A stretch of 64,000 bases of DNA. Source: Trichococcus ilyis. GTDB taxonomy: Bacteria > Bacillota > Bacilli > Lactobacillales > Aerococcaceae. A program made the translations under genes and the position numbers. Below the pieces are notes generated by a model. The model was not told the DNA's origin. It was given only the letters and a program-made list of their open reading frames with translations, and searched no databases. The stretch lies in assembly GCF_900109135.1 (NCBI RefSeq), contig NZ_FNYT01000003.1, positions 1 through 64,000 on the forward strand, in the 5' to 3' direction. Below, piece by piece: positions 17,110-26,228 of the stretch; the stretch's first letter is position 1, and each line of letters opens with the position of its first letter.

Positions 17110-18003
17110 ATGGAATTTAGGGTACTGCAGTATTTTTTGACGATCGCAAGGGAAGAAAGCATATCGGGTGCCGCGGAATTTCTGCACATCACGCAACCGA
17201 CACTTTCGCGGCAGCTGAAGGAACTGGAGGAGGAACTGGGCAAAGAGTTGATCATCCGCGGCAACCGCAAAATCACTTTGACCGAGGACGGCATGCTGCT
17301 CCGGAAACGGGCCGAAGAAATCATCCAGCTCGTGGAAAAGACTGAGGCGGAACTGAATGCGGACGACACCGAATTCAGCGGGGACATCTACGTGGGCGGT
17401 GCGGAATCCGAAGGGATGCGCCTCATCGCACGGGCGATCGCCAGAGCCCAGTCAGAGCATCCGCTGCTCAAATTCCATCTCTTCAGCGGCAATGCCGAGG
17501 ATGTCAGCGACCGACTGGACAAGGGTTTGATCGATTTCGGGGTGCTGGTCGAGCCAACCAACATGAGCAAGTACGATTTCACCAAACTGCCGACAAAAAA
17601 CGTCTGGGGCATCCTGATGAGGAAAGACAGCCCTCTGGCAACCCGGGAAAGCATCACTTCGAAAGATTTGCGGGGCAAAGCCTTGATCTGTTCGAACCAG
17701 TTGCTGGTAAAGAACGAACTCGCCGGTTGGTTGGGCGGCAATGAACGCAGCTTGAACATTGTCACGACCTACAACCTCCTCTACAACGCTTCCCTGCTCG
17801 TGGAAGAAGGCGAGCGGTACGCCCTCTGCCTGGACGGCATCATCGCTACCGGTGAAGACCGCGCCCTGTGCTTCCGTCCGTTGGAGCCGAAACTGGAAGC
17901 CGGCCTTCACTTTGTCTGGAAAAAGTATCAGGTGTTTTCGAAAGCCTCCGAATATTTCCTTGGATTGGTGCAGGAAGAGGCGCGAGCCCAAACTAGACAA
18001 TGA
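17110..18003 (+). CDS. LysR-family transcriptional regulator
   Basis: A 297-residue LysR protein with an N-terminal helix-turn-helix (SGAAEFLHITQPTLSRQLKE) and an effector-binding domain. AAAGGAGTTGGGATT precedes ATG. It is divergent from the small helical-protein/SemiSWEET pair, which are its most likely local targets. Its effector is not predictable. The transcript ends at a long hairpin at 18014. Confidence 0.9.
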   Translation: MEFRVLQYFLTIAREESISGAAEFLHITQPTLSRQLKELEEELGKELIIRGNRKITLTEDGMLLRKRAEEIIQLVEKTEAELNADDTEFSGDIYVGGAESEGMRLIARAIARAQSEHPLLKFHLFSGNAEDVSDRLDKGLIDFGVLVEPTNMSKYDFTKLPTKNVWGILMRKDSPLATRESITSKDLRGKALICSNQLLVKNELAGWLGGNERSLNIVTTYNLLYNASLLVEEGERYALCLDGIIATGEDRALCFRPLEPKLEAGLHFVWKKYQVFSKASEYFLGLVQEEARAQTRQ

Positions 18004-18013
18004 TGCATAGCGC

Positions 18014-18055
18014 AAACGAAGCATAACGCCGTCGCTCGGGTGTTATGCTTCGTTT
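18014..18055. terminator. Bidirectional terminator after LysR
   Basis: Long stem AAACGAAGCATAACGCC / GGTGTTATGCTTCGTTT around an eight-base loop, ending in GTTTG. It serves the LysR transcript and the convergent membrane-protein transcript. Confidence 0.8.
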
Positions 18056-18091
18056 GTTTGCCGCATTCATTTGAATTGCCGCTGCATGCGC

Positions 18092-18526
18092 TCATTTTTC
18101 CGTCTCTTTCGTGTGCGAGCGGATATTGGCGATGATCTGGAGAACGAACAAACCCAACAGAAATCCGCCCTGCACGTTCGAATGTCTCCACGCCAGCACG
18201 ATGAAACCGTAATTCAGTGACCAATACAGCATCAGATAAGGCGTCAACAACTTCCAATTATCGCGGAAAGATACTTTCAGAACAAAATCATAGATGCCTT
18301 CCAGCGCAAGGAAAACCAGAAAGATACTCAGGAATATCGTGTATTGGACCGGTATCTGCTGCTGTTGCGCCAGGGCGATTAGTATGCCGGCAGGGACCGC
18401 CAGCGCCAAATAAACTTTCCCCGCTGCCGCTACTCGGGAGGCTTTGGCATATCTCACAAGCAAAAAAATGGTGGTCAAAAGCAGACTGTTCGCTGTTCCG
18501 AGTAAAAAATAACAAGTTTCGAACAT
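18092..18526 (-). CDS. Hypothetical integral membrane protein
   Basis: A 144-residue protein with about four or five membrane segments and few charged residues except at the C-terminal tail (HTKETEK). I do not recognise the family. The start is placed at ATG 18526, ten bases after GGGAGG; a GTG at 18535 is too close to that site. It follows the Mg2+ ATPase gene by 44 bases on the same strand with no terminator between, so it may belong to the same transcript. Confidence 0.65.
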   Translation of the reverse strand: MFETCYFLLGTANSLLLTTIFLLVRYAKASRVAAAGKVYLALAVPAGILIALAQQQQIPVQYTIFLSIFLVFLALEGIYDFVLKVSFRDNWKLLTPYLMLYWSLNYGFIVLAWRHSNVQGGFLLGLFVLQIIANIRSHTKETEK

Positions 18527-18570
18527 GCATATCACGCCTCCCGGGCCGCCACCTCAAGGGGACTCTCCGC

Positions 18571-21120
18571 TTAACTGCGGAATTTCCCATGTTTCGGTTG
18601 CGCCTTTGCATTGTAAAAATAATATTTGGCGATTTCTGTGACGATTACGTACAGGGCCAAGATGAAGAACAGAGAAAACAGCAGCAACGGCTTGACGGGC
18701 TCGATACCCAAATATTGATGGAAAGGCAGATAGGGGATCAGCAAGGTGAAAATGCCAACCGCGATGGATGAATAAAGCAATAACGGGGCGGGTCTGCTCC
18801 TATAGAAGCGTTTCTGCGTCCGCATGACCAACAACACCAGCAATTCCGTCAGAACTGAAATAGTGAACCAGCTGCTCTGGAATATACCGTGTTTTGCATT
18901 GAATCCGAAGAACAGAACAGCAAAAGTCAGGTAATCAAAAATTGAACTGACCAAACCAAACACAATCATAAAATCACGGATGAAATGGATATCCCATCTG
19001 AGAGGTCTTGCCACAATTTCCTTGTCAACACTGTCGTTGGCGATGGTGATTGCAGGGAAATCGCTCAAAAAATTGATCAATAAAATTTGTTTAGGGAGCA
19101 ACGGCAGGAACGGCAAAAACAAGGATGCCCCGGCCATGCTGAACATATTGCCAAAATTGGCACTGGTGGTGACCTGGATGTATTTCAGCGTATTCGCAAA
19201 GGTTGTCCGGCCTAGCTCAATACCGCGGCTCAACACCTTCAGACTTTTTTCGACCAGCACGAAATCGGCTGATTCCTTCGCCACATCAACAGCGTTTTCG
19301 ACCGATAAGCTCACATCGGCGGCATGCAAGGCGGGTACGTCATTGATGCCGTCCCCCATATAGCCCACGACATGATTTTGCTTCTTCAGAGCCAAAATGA
19401 TCCGTTCCTTCTGGTTGGGATCCACTTCGGCAAATACCGTAGTCGCTTCGATTTTGCTCCACAACGCTTCGTCGCTCAGACGCATGAGCTCGGATCCAGT
19501 CAGTACACCCGTGACTTCCAACCCCACAGCCTCAGCAGTGTGCAAGGCGATCAGCTTATTGTCGCCGGTGATGACCCGCAGGCTGACCCCCTGATTTTTG
19601 AGGTCCGTAATGGTGCGCGATACATCCTCTTTGGGATGGTCAAAAAGCAACAGGAAGCCCATCAAAATCATGTCCGCTTCATCCTCAACCGTATACTGTT
19701 GCTGCAAGGCCACCGTTTTTTTTGCGACGGCGATGATGCGGATCCCTTGACTGCTCCATTCTTCGTAATGCTGCTGGATGACTGATAAAGTCTGCTCATC
19801 CATTGCCTTTCCGCAGCCGGCGATTTCAACTTGCGTGCAGACGGCAAGGATGCTGTTCAGTCCCCCTTTCGCAATCATCAGGCACTGGTCGGTCTCCTGA
19901 ACAATGATACTCAGTCGTTCTCGGTTGAAATCAAAAGGAATCTCCGCTTGCTTTTTGATGGCGCTGATATCCAGATCTTTGGCGGCGCTGATCGCATCAT
20001 CCAGCGTATTCGCCATTCCGGTCTGGAGCTTGGCATTCAAATAAGCAAGCCAGAACACTTCATCGGATGGCTGTCCGTCAACACCAGCCGCTCCATCGAG
20101 ACGGATGGTGCCTTCCGTCAAGGTGCCGGTCTTGTCGGTACAGAGAATGTCCATGCTGCCAAAGTTTTCGATCGCGGTCAAACGGCGGACGATGACTCCT
20201 TCCTTCGCCATGATGCGGGATCCTTTCGAGAGCGTGATGCTGATGATTGCAGGCAGCAGCTGCGGCGTAATCCCAACGGCTAGCGCAACCGAGAACAGCA
20301 GGGCTTCTATCGCCGGCCGGTTCATGATGACGTTGATGGCGAACACGATCAAGGTGAGAACAAGCATGATTTCAGTCAACAAATAACCGAAGCGCCGTAC
20401 CCCGCGTTCGAAATCGGTTTCCGGCGGGCGCAAAGCCAGTTTGTCCGCTATTTGTCCGAATTCGGTACTTGCTCCCGTTTCCACAACCAACATCGTGGCG
20501 TTTCCGCTTTGTACGCTCGTTCCCGTGTAGACACAGTTGGTGCGCTCTTCCATGCTGGCATCTTCGTTGACCTTATCCGGCTTCTTTTCGGACGGCAAAG
20601 ATTCCCCTGTCAGGATGGACTGATTGACGAATAAATTCTCACTTTCCAATATCAGCCCGTCCGCAACAATAAGGCTGCCGATGGATAACTTGATGATATC
20701 GCCCGGGACCACTTCTTTTGATGCAATCTCGATCGGCTTGCCCTCACGAAGGACGACGGATTTAGCCTGCACTTTTGCCCGGAGTTCCGCGATGACATTG
20801 CCCGCGGTGTATTCCTGGTAAAAGCTGAGTATCGCACTCACCAATATGATCCCCAAGATGATCATCGCATCGATCCATTCGCCTGTCGCTGCTGATATTC
20901 CCGTCGCGACGAGCAAAATAAGGATGATGGGACTTTTGAATTGGCTTAAGAATGCCAACAGCTGCGTGTCTTTTTTCTGTTTCCTGAGCGTGTTTTCGCC
21001 GTATTGTCGCAGCCGTGCTGCAGCTTCCGCTGCCGTCAGCCCATTTACATTGGAACGGACCGAACGCAACACCTCATCCTGCGGCAGACTCCAATATTCG
21101 ATACTTCTTTTTTCTTGCAT
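18571..21120 (-). CDS. mgtA: Magnesium-translocating P-type ATPase (MgtA type)
   Basis: An 849-residue P-type ATPase that imports Mg2+ across the cytoplasmic membrane using ATP. It has an N-terminal cation-ATPase domain, an E1-E2 actuator (ILTGESLPSEK), the phosphorylation site DKTGTLTEG, the hinge MGDGINDVPALHAADVS, and a set of C-terminal helices. The motif arrangement matches type IIIB ATPases. A TATAAT -10 box lies at 21203-21208. I looked for an M-box magnesium riboswitch in the 80-base leader and did not find one. Confidence 0.93.
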   Translation of the reverse strand: MQEKRSIEYWSLPQDEVLRSVRSNVNGLTAAEAAARLRQYGENTLRKQKKDTQLLAFLSQFKSPIILILLVATGISAATGEWIDAMIILGIILVSAILSFYQEYTAGNVIAELRAKVQAKSVVLREGKPIEIASKEVVPGDIIKLSIGSLIVADGLILESENLFVNQSILTGESLPSEKKPDKVNEDASMEERTNCVYTGTSVQSGNATMLVVETGASTEFGQIADKLALRPPETDFERGVRRFGYLLTEIMLVLTLIVFAINVIMNRPAIEALLFSVALAVGITPQLLPAIISITLSKGSRIMAKEGVIVRRLTAIENFGSMDILCTDKTGTLTEGTIRLDGAAGVDGQPSDEVFWLAYLNAKLQTGMANTLDDAISAAKDLDISAIKKQAEIPFDFNRERLSIIVQETDQCLMIAKGGLNSILAVCTQVEIAGCGKAMDEQTLSVIQQHYEEWSSQGIRIIAVAKKTVALQQQYTVEDEADMILMGFLLLFDHPKEDVSRTITDLKNQGVSLRVITGDNKLIALHTAEAVGLEVTGVLTGSELMRLSDEALWSKIEATTVFAEVDPNQKERIILALKKQNHVVGYMGDGINDVPALHAADVSLSVENAVDVAKESADFVLVEKSLKVLSRGIELGRTTFANTLKYIQVTTSANFGNMFSMAGASLFLPFLPLLPKQILLINFLSDFPAITIANDSVDKEIVARPLRWDIHFIRDFMIVFGLVSSIFDYLTFAVLFFGFNAKHGIFQSSWFTISVLTELLVLLVMRTQKRFYRSRPAPLLLYSSIAVGIFTLLIPYLPFHQYLGIEPVKPLLLFSLFFILALYVIVTEIAKYYFYNAKAQPKHGKFRS

Positions 21121-21327
21121 AAAACAGCCCTTCCTTCACACCACGATGGTTTCCTCAAGCGATCGCAAGTTGCGCATTCCATAAACAGTTTCCATTGACT
21201 TCATTATAACGCACTCACTGCTCCGGCACCCAACAGATACCCTCCAACACTTTTCCAGCAAATTAACGTCTTATTTTTGGGGAATCCTGCCAAGCAGTCA
21301 CGGTGGGCATTAGGCTCCCAAAAGAAT

Positions 21328-21374
21328 GAGTGCCCCGATCCGACACACACTGCGTATCGATCGGGGCACTCTTC
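21328..21374 (-). terminator. Terminator of the OsmC gene
   Basis: Thirteen-base stem GAGTGCCCCGATC / GATCGGGGCACTC with a long loop, followed on the minus strand by ATTCTTTTGG. It directly follows the OsmC stop at 21386. Confidence 0.82.
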
Positions 21375-21385
21375 CGTTGAATTTT

Positions 21386-21826
21386 TCAAATGATTGTGGT
21401 ATCAAAGCTGATGCTGGCGGGATTGATCAGAGTATCGCCGACAGGGCAATGGGCCTCGACAAATTCCACAAAATGATTGATTTCCGCTTCGGTATTGTCG
21501 GCTTTGACACGGTAGATTGCATGGATGTCGGTGAACCCGATCTTTACATTCTCATCGCCCAAAAAACCGTCCGTGTTCAGGTTGCCGCTCACTTCGATCT
21601 CCAGTTCATGGAGTTTGATGCCGAGCTTCTCGGCAAACATCCGACCGGCGATGGCTTTGCAGCTGCCCAACCCGGCAAGCAGTGCCTCCACCGGACTCAG
21701 GCCGATGTCCGTGCCCCCGAATGCTTCCGGTTCATCCAGCACGATGGACTTGCCTCTGGCTTTGTTGATCACTTGGTAGTTTTCGTTCAGACTGGTGGAT
21801 GTCACTTTGAATAGTTGATTTGGCAT
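21386..21826 (-). CDS. OsmC-family peroxide-detoxifying protein
   Basis: A 146-residue OsmC/Ohr-fold protein. The family Cys occurs in AGLGSCKAIAGRMFA, and a second typical Cys in VEAHCPVGDTL. Such proteins reduce organic hydroperoxides. Ribosome binding site AGAGGGAACAG precedes ATG. A single gene, divergent from the DUF457-type hydrolase gene. Confidence 0.88.
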   Translation of the reverse strand: MPNQLFKVTSTSLNENYQVINKARGKSIVLDEPEAFGGTDIGLSPVEALLAGLGSCKAIAGRMFAEKLGIKLHELEIEVSGNLNTDGFLGDENVKIGFTDIHAIYRVKADNTEAEINHFVEFVEAHCPVGDTLINPASISFDTTII

Positions 21827-22037
21827 ATCTGTTCCCTCTTTTCATTTTGTGTAGTAAAGAGAGAATACCACCATCCCGACTGTTTGGATAACACCGAAAA
21901 ACGAACAGTTGTGATAGGCAAATACGATTACATATCAAATCTCTGGCAATTTTTGTTTCTTTTTGCCACTGAATCGGATATGATAGACACGGCAGGAACA
22001 GGCGTTCTTGCTTATTTTATTTTGGAAAGGATTTATC

Positions 22038-22658
22038 ATGACCGGAAAAACACATGTAGTGATAGGGACTGCCGCCAGCTTGCTGGTTACGCAACCTTCC
22101 ACGCTGAAAGAGCTCTTCATCTGTCTGGGCGCAGCGATCGTCGGCTCGGTCATCAGCGACATTGATGTCACCACTTCGGAATCCCATCAGACACTGGACT
22201 GGATACTTGGATTGATCCTGGCGGTATCGGTGCTGTTGGCCTTCGCTGAGTCGAGATGGTCGCTCGGGATCTTCTCCGCCATCCTGAATCACAGCTCCTA
22301 CTCGCGGATCTTTTTCGGAGCCGTCATTTTTTTGGGAATCTGCATCTTCGGAAAGGAACAACCGCATCGGTCGTTTCTCCATTCCATACTCGGACTGGCC
22401 TCGCTGAGCATGGCTGTCTATATTCTTTCGCCGCTGTTGGTGGCCTCTTTCGCGGTTGCGATGGCGTCGCATATTGCGATCGACATACTGAACCACAAAC
22501 GCGTGAAACTCTTTTATCCGCTGTCCGGCGGCATCCGCCTCGGATTGTGCAGCGCGAACGGCCTCGTGAACGGGTTGCTTTTCAAAATCGGCAGCCTGGT
22601 GGTCGTCATCGAAATCTTGTGGCTGCTCGGCAGAATGGGATCGGCCTTCTTTTCATAG
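22038..22658 (+). CDS. YdjM/DUF457-type membrane-bound metal-dependent hydrolase
   Basis: A 206-residue membrane protein. The N-terminus MTGKTHVVIGTAASLLV and the motifs DIDVTTS, HRSFLHSILG and ASHIAIDILNHKRVKLFYP supply the His/Asp positions typical of the LexA-regulated YdjM family. Several membrane helices are interspersed. ATG at 22038 follows GGAAAGGA; ten extra codons upstream are open but lack a start signal. Its biological substrate is unknown. Confidence 0.86.
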   Translation: MTGKTHVVIGTAASLLVTQPSTLKELFICLGAAIVGSVISDIDVTTSESHQTLDWILGLILAVSVLLAFAESRWSLGIFSAILNHSSYSRIFFGAVIFLGICIFGKEQPHRSFLHSILGLASLSMAVYILSPLLVASFAVAMASHIAIDILNHKRVKLFYPLSGGIRLGLCSANGLVNGLLFKIGSLVVVIEILWLLGRMGSAFFS

Positions 22659-22660
22659 CA

Positions 22661-22713
22661 AAAAGCGCAAGTATCTTGGCACATTATTGTTGCCGAGATA
22701 CTTGTGCTTTTTT
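22661..22713 (+). terminator. Terminator of the YdjM-type gene
   Basis: Near-perfect 20-bp stem AAAGCGCAAGTATCTTGGCA / TGCCGAGATACTTGTGCTTT followed by TTT, directly after the stop codon. Confidence 0.92.
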
Positions 22714-22747
22714 GGTTGTCCTGCCAGGAATGCCTTCCGTTTGGCTG

Positions 22748-22932
22748 TGCTCCGGTGAGCGTATGCTTGACCGGAGCGGCAGCCTTTTCTGATTCGCCCC
22801 ACTCCGGGGAAGCGCGCTTAGCCGAAGTTTAGCGAGACTGGCCGCGCCGTTGTCCGGCGAGCGCAGCCTTCGCCGGATTTAAGGCACCGGCAGCTTCGCT
22901 TTCCTCCGGTGAACACTCCTCGCCAGCTGATC
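22748..22932. repeat. Family-1 hairpin array, four units (array B)
   Basis: Four GC-rich hairpins of the form CTCCGGTGA-(8-12)-TCGCCGGAG. Their left arms begin at 22750, 22802, 22852 and 22904, so the pitch is 52, 50 and 52 bp. The first is a perfect dyad (GCTCCGGT / ACCGGAGC). The array fills the gap between the YdjM terminator and the folE stop codon. No open frame with a start signal covers it. Confidence 0.8.
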
Positions 22933-22934
22933 TC

Positions 22935-23546
22935 TCAACCCAGCGGATTCGAACCGTCCTTCATATAAAGCATCATCAGCTTATGGTTCAGCATCGGGTC
23001 TGTGTTGAAGCGCCCGCGCAGCGTGGTCGTGATGGTCTTCGCGCCCGGCTTTTGGATGCCGCGGGTGGTCATGCAGCCGTGTTCGCCTTGGATAAGGACA
23101 GCCACGTCCTCAGAATCGGTGATTTTCTGCAGGATTTCCGCTATGTCTGTGCCGATCCGCTCCTGCAGCTGCAGCCTGCGACTTGCCATGTCGGCTATCC
23201 TGGCTATTTTGCTCAAGCCGATGACTTTTTGTTTGGGCACATAAGCCACCGCCACCTTCATGTTGTACATCAAAGCCAGATGATGTTCGCAATGGCTGAA
23301 GATCTCAATATCCTTCATAAAAACCAGATCATTGCCGGCACTTCCCAACGCCAGGTCGTCCTCGAAAGTGGTGTTCAGCATTTCAGCGATTTCGTCATTC
23401 GTGTAGCACATCCCTTTGTAGACATCTTCATACATTCTGGCCACGCGTTTCGGAGTATCCTTGAGCCCCTCTCTTTCGGGATCATCACCCAGGGCAATCA
23501 AAATCCCCCTTATATGCTTTTCGATTGCTGCTATATCGATTGCCAT
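22935..23546 (-). CDS. folE: GTP cyclohydrolase I
   Basis: A 203-residue enzyme that converts GTP to dihydroneopterin triphosphate, the first step shared by folate and queuosine precursor synthesis. Zinc/active-site motifs are intact: [12 protein letters not shown] and [18 protein letters not shown]. It is the last gene of the queD-queE-folE operon, starting three bases past the queE stop; this links it to queuosine-precursor supply and to the upstream preQ1 riboswitch. GAGGAGTTTAGGTC precedes ATG. Confidence 0.95.
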   Translation of the reverse strand: MAIDIAAIEKHIRGILIALGDDPEREGLKDTPKRVARMYEDVYKGMCYTNDEIAEMLNTTFEDDLALGSAGNDLVFMKDIEIFSHCEHHLALMYNMKVAVAYVPKQKVIGLSKIARIADMASRRLQLQERIGTDIAEILQKITDSEDVAVLIQGEHGCMTTRGIQKPGAKTITTTLRGRFNTDPMLNHKLMMLYMKDGSNPLG

Positions 23547-23549
23547 GAC

Positions 23550-24215
23550 CTAAACTCCTCTCTCGTTCGGATCCCAGATGACTTTATGGAGCTGCACCTG
23601 CATATTGACCCCATTCAGCTGATTGTCCTTCATGAAATCAACGATGGTTTCCAGCTCGATTTCCCCGAAGATCGGGCTGATGAAGACGGCGGTTTTTTCG
23701 GTCAGTTTGTACCGATCGATCATTTCCTTGGCCTTCTCCAAATCCGCCAGGCTCCCCGAAACAAATTTGACCGTGTCCTTCGCAGTCAGTTGCTCGAAAT
23801 TATCCAATGCCATCATCCGCTCCATCCCGCTGTAAGGAAGCTTGTAGTCCATCGTGAAGCTCGGCGGATTTTCCAGATCGGAAAAGCGGCTCAACAAGAC
23901 GCTGCCGTTCGTTTCGATTTCGACATAGAGCTGCGGATCCTGCGACAGCAGCTCCAGAAGTTCTCCGATATCCTGCTGCAGCAGCGGTTCTCCACCGGTC
24001 AGGGTGACGTTCGTGACTTGGGTATCCTTGATATAGGCATAGACTTCCTCGGGCGTCATCGGATCGAAAGCGACTTTTCGGTCGTTGGCCCAGGCGGTAT
24101 CGCAATAACCGCAGTTCAGGTTGCACCCGGCGAACCGGATGAAGGTCGCCAATTGCCCGCACCTGCGGCCTTCGCCATTGATGCTGACAAATTTTTCGAC
24201 TACTTGCAATGCCAT
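23550..24215 (-). CDS. queE: 7-carboxy-7-deazaguanine synthase (radical SAM)
   Basis: A 221-residue radical-SAM enzyme that forms 7-carboxy-7-deazaguanine from 6-carboxytetrahydropterin. The cluster motif CNLNCGYC sits near residue 31, after FVSINGEGRRCGQLATFIRF, and the SAM-binding TLTGGEPLLQ follows. It starts directly after the queD stop (TAG ATG), showing tight coupling. QueC, the next enzyme of the pathway, is not in this window. Confidence 0.94.
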   Translation of the reverse strand: MALQVVEKFVSINGEGRRCGQLATFIRFAGCNLNCGYCDTAWANDRKVAFDPMTPEEVYAYIKDTQVTNVTLTGGEPLLQQDIGELLELLSQDPQLYVEIETNGSVLLSRFSDLENPPSFTMDYKLPYSGMERMMALDNFEQLTAKDTVKFVSGSLADLEKAKEMIDRYKLTEKTAVFISPIFGEIELETIVDFMKDNQLNGVNMQVQLHKVIWDPNERGV

Positions 24216-24647
24216 CTATCTCACCCCGCTTTCTTCATAGGCGGCGCTGTTGGTAGGTGTTTCATAAACGGTCGCCCGCCTCACGTCATAGCCCAGATTC
24301 TTCATTGTCCGATAGAAATGGGCGGCGAAATTTTCGGCTGTCGGCCGGGCCGGGAATTCGATGACGTTGAATCCGTCTTCCTTGATGCACTGCAAGGTCA
24401 GTTCCCGCATGGTACCCTGCTCGATGATCAGCGCGTGGTCAAACCGGTCCACAACAGCCTTCAGATCCTTTTTCAGATCCCCGAAATCCACCACCATGCC
24501 GTCCAGTTGGCCGGAGTTGATCAATTCTTCCGCCTGCACCTCGATTTCGACCCTCCACCTGTGGCCGTGGATGTTTGCGCATTTGCCCTCGTATCCAGCA
24601 AGAAAATGCGCACTATCGAAACTGTGTTCTGTTTTTAAAATATACAT
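24216..24647 (-). CDS. queD: 6-carboxy-5,6,7,8-tetrahydropterin synthase
   Basis: A 143-residue QueD/PTPS-fold enzyme, second step towards queuosine. Zinc-binding His residues are in HSFDSAHFL and CANIHGHRWRVEIEVQ; the catalytic region continues to DRFDHALIIEQGT. It is the first gene of the operon. The leader carries a preQ1 riboswitch and terminator. AGGGGGAG precedes the ATG. Confidence 0.94.
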   Translation of the reverse strand: MYILKTEHSFDSAHFLAGYEGKCANIHGHRWRVEIEVQAEELINSGQLDGMVVDFGDLKKDLKAVVDRFDHALIIEQGTMRELTLQCIKEDGFNVIEFPARPTAENFAAHFYRTMKNLGYDVRRATVYETPTNSAAYEESGVR

Positions 24648-24790
24648 TTGTGTATTTCTCCCCCTAAAGTTGTCCGCAGCGGGTGTCTCCTGTAAACCGG
24701 CATTGTTGCCGTTCTGCTGATCCGTCGTTCCAGAACTGGGCTTGTCTTTGATGGCTTCGAAATATGCAAATCATTAATATTTTTTGGCAC

Positions 24791-24888
24791 AAAAAAAGGG
24801 CACAATATGCCCATCAACAATCGACCGCTTCAAAAACACAGCAGTCGGGTCCTAGTTTTGATTAGAGACAGGATGGTTACGAACTGTC
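24791..24888 (-). promoter_or_regulatory. preQ1-I riboswitch with terminator, controlling queD-queE-folE
   Basis: On the minus strand, 24851-24888 reads stem GACAG, loop TTCGTAACCATC, stem CTGTC, then an A-rich tail ending CAAAACTAGG. This fits the small preQ1-I aptamer (hairpin plus A-rich tail pseudoknot). Downstream is a stem CGACTGCT / AGCGGTCG, then the terminator GGGCATATTGTGCCC with seven T (24791-24812). PreQ1 would be expected to favour termination. The gap from the terminator to queD is a further 143 bases in which I see no second control element. Confidence 0.82.
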
Positions 24889-24913
24889 TTATTCTGTTTT
24901 TTGATACCCATAC

Positions 24914-24942
24914 AGACTACAACAGGAAAAATGGATAGTCAA
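24914..24942 (-). promoter_or_regulatory. Promoter of the queuosine operon
   Basis: Minus-strand -35 TTGACT (24937-24942), 17-bp spacer, -10 TAGTCT (24914-24919). Transcription would start near 24907, just ahead of the preQ1 aptamer. Confidence 0.75.
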
Positions 24943-24992
24943 GATGTCCCGGAATAAAAAAAAGAAGACACCGGCGCACATCCGTTCAGGGC

Positions 24993-25047
24993 AAAAAATG
25001 CCCCCTGGATGACGACCGACTATAGTTGGCCGTCATCCAGGGGGCAT
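24993..25047 (-). terminator. Terminator of the aconitase/dehydrogenase operon
   Basis: Seventeen-base stem ATGCCCCCTGGATGACG / CGTCATCCAGGGGGCAT followed on the minus strand by a T run, directly after the dehydrogenase stop. Confidence 0.92.
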
Positions 25048-25058
25048 CGAATGCGGCG

Positions 25059-26228
25059 CTACTGCAACGCATATTCGGCAGCGAGTGTTTCCAAAATGTA
25101 ATCCGTATATTCTTCAGTCGAGGCGTCCTCGCGGAAGCTGGTGATCTTGATCCGCCGCTCTGTCGATCCGCAGATATCGAGTGCCTTTTCCAAACGAGTC
25201 GCCTGTCCATTTTTGCCGATGTGGTTCAGCAGCATGCCGACCGCGCGCAGCAGGCTGCTCGGATCGGCATATTCGGCGCGGTTGTTCTCCACCAGGAATG
25301 GCGCTGATCCATGGATGGCTTCGAACACGGCGTAATCCGTGCCGATGTTGGCGGACCCGGCAGTCCCCAGGCCGCCCTGGTATTCGGCGGCGATATCCGT
25401 GATGATGTCGCCGTACAGGTTCGGCAAGACGAACACTTCCAGGCCTTTGTGGAATTCCGGATTTGTCAATCTGGCAGCGGTTACATCGACCAATCTTTCC
25501 TCCAGCCCGATGCCGGCATACTCCCGCGCGATCTCCTTGCAGGTGTTCAGGAAATTGCCGTCCGTGCGCTTGATGATGTTGGCCTTCGTGACGACCGTGA
25601 CGTTGCGCTTGCCGTTGGTTTTGGCGTATTCAAAAGCGGCGCGGGCGATGCGTTCCGTGCAGGTGCGGCTCTCCACGACGAAGTCGATCGACAGATCCTC
25701 ATCGATCTGCAGCCCGTCGCTCCCCAGCGCATATGGGCCTTCCGTGTTCTCGCGGAAGAAGGTCCAATCGATGCCCTTGTGCGCCATCTTGACCGGCCGG
25801 ATGTTCGCGAACAAGTCCAGCTCCCTTCTCAAAATAGCATTCGCGCTCGTCAGGTTGATGCCGGCGTCGCTCGCTTTCGGCGTCGTCATCGGCCCTTTCA
25901 GGATGACCGGGCAGCACTTGATTTCGGCCATGACCGCTTCAGGCACGGATTCGCCCGTCGCAAGCCGGTTTTCCAGCGTCAACCCTTCAATGAACCGCAA
26001 TTCGATTTCTTTTTTCACCAGCTCATCCTTCAGCAATTCGGAAAGGACCCGGATCGCCTGCGCCATGATGATCGGGCCGATGCCGTCGCCCGGCAGCACA
26101 GCGATGACCTTTGCCTCATCCGAATTTTTCGGCAGCGCTTTTGTTCCGTTCACCCTCGCCAAACGCTGCTGTTCCTTCCGGATCAGTTCGCCGAAGCGTT
26201 GCTTGTGCTGCTCATTCAAGTCCATCAT
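25059..26228 (-). CDS. Isocitrate/isopropylmalate-family dehydrogenase
   Basis: A 389-residue NAD(P)-dependent decarboxylating dehydrogenase of the IDH/IMDH family. Visible: nucleotide-fold start VIAVLPGDGIGP, substrate loop NAILRRELDLFANIRP, ENTEGPYA, KANIIKRTDG, DGNFL and GSAPF. The 40-residue N-terminal extension before the core is unusual. It could be an isocitrate dehydrogenase, but the family also covers isopropylmalate, homoisocitrate and tartrate enzymes. Its ATG overlaps the stop of the upstream hydratase (ATGA), so the genes are translationally coupled. Confidence 0.87.
   Translation of the reverse strand: MMDLNEQHKQRFGELIRKEQQRLARVNGTKALPKNSDEAKVIAVLPGDGIGPIIMAQAIRVLSELLKDELVKKEIELRFIEGLTLENRLATGESVPEAVMAEIKCCPVILKGPMTTPKASDAGINLTSANAILRRELDLFANIRPVKMAHKGIDWTFFRENTEGPYALGSDGLQIDEDLSIDFVVESRTCTERIARAAFEYAKTNGKRNVTVVTKANIIKRTDGNFLNTCKEIAREYAGIGLEERLVDVTAARLTNPEFHKGLEVFVLPNLYGDIITDIAAEYQGGLGTAGSANIGTDYAVFEAIHGSAPFLVENNRAEYADPSSLLRAVGMLLNHIGKNGQATRLEKALDICGSTERRIKITSFREDASTEEYTDYILETLAAEYALQ

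Noticed and set aside
21121-21330. M-box magnesium riboswitch upstream of mgtA
   Set aside because: I could not find the conserved M-box core in the leader, which is only about 80 bases from the likely -10 box to the start codon.
22983-24638. Long plus-strand frame opposite queD-queE-folE
   Set aside because: It crosses three genes with intact catalytic motifs on the other strand and is an antisense shadow.
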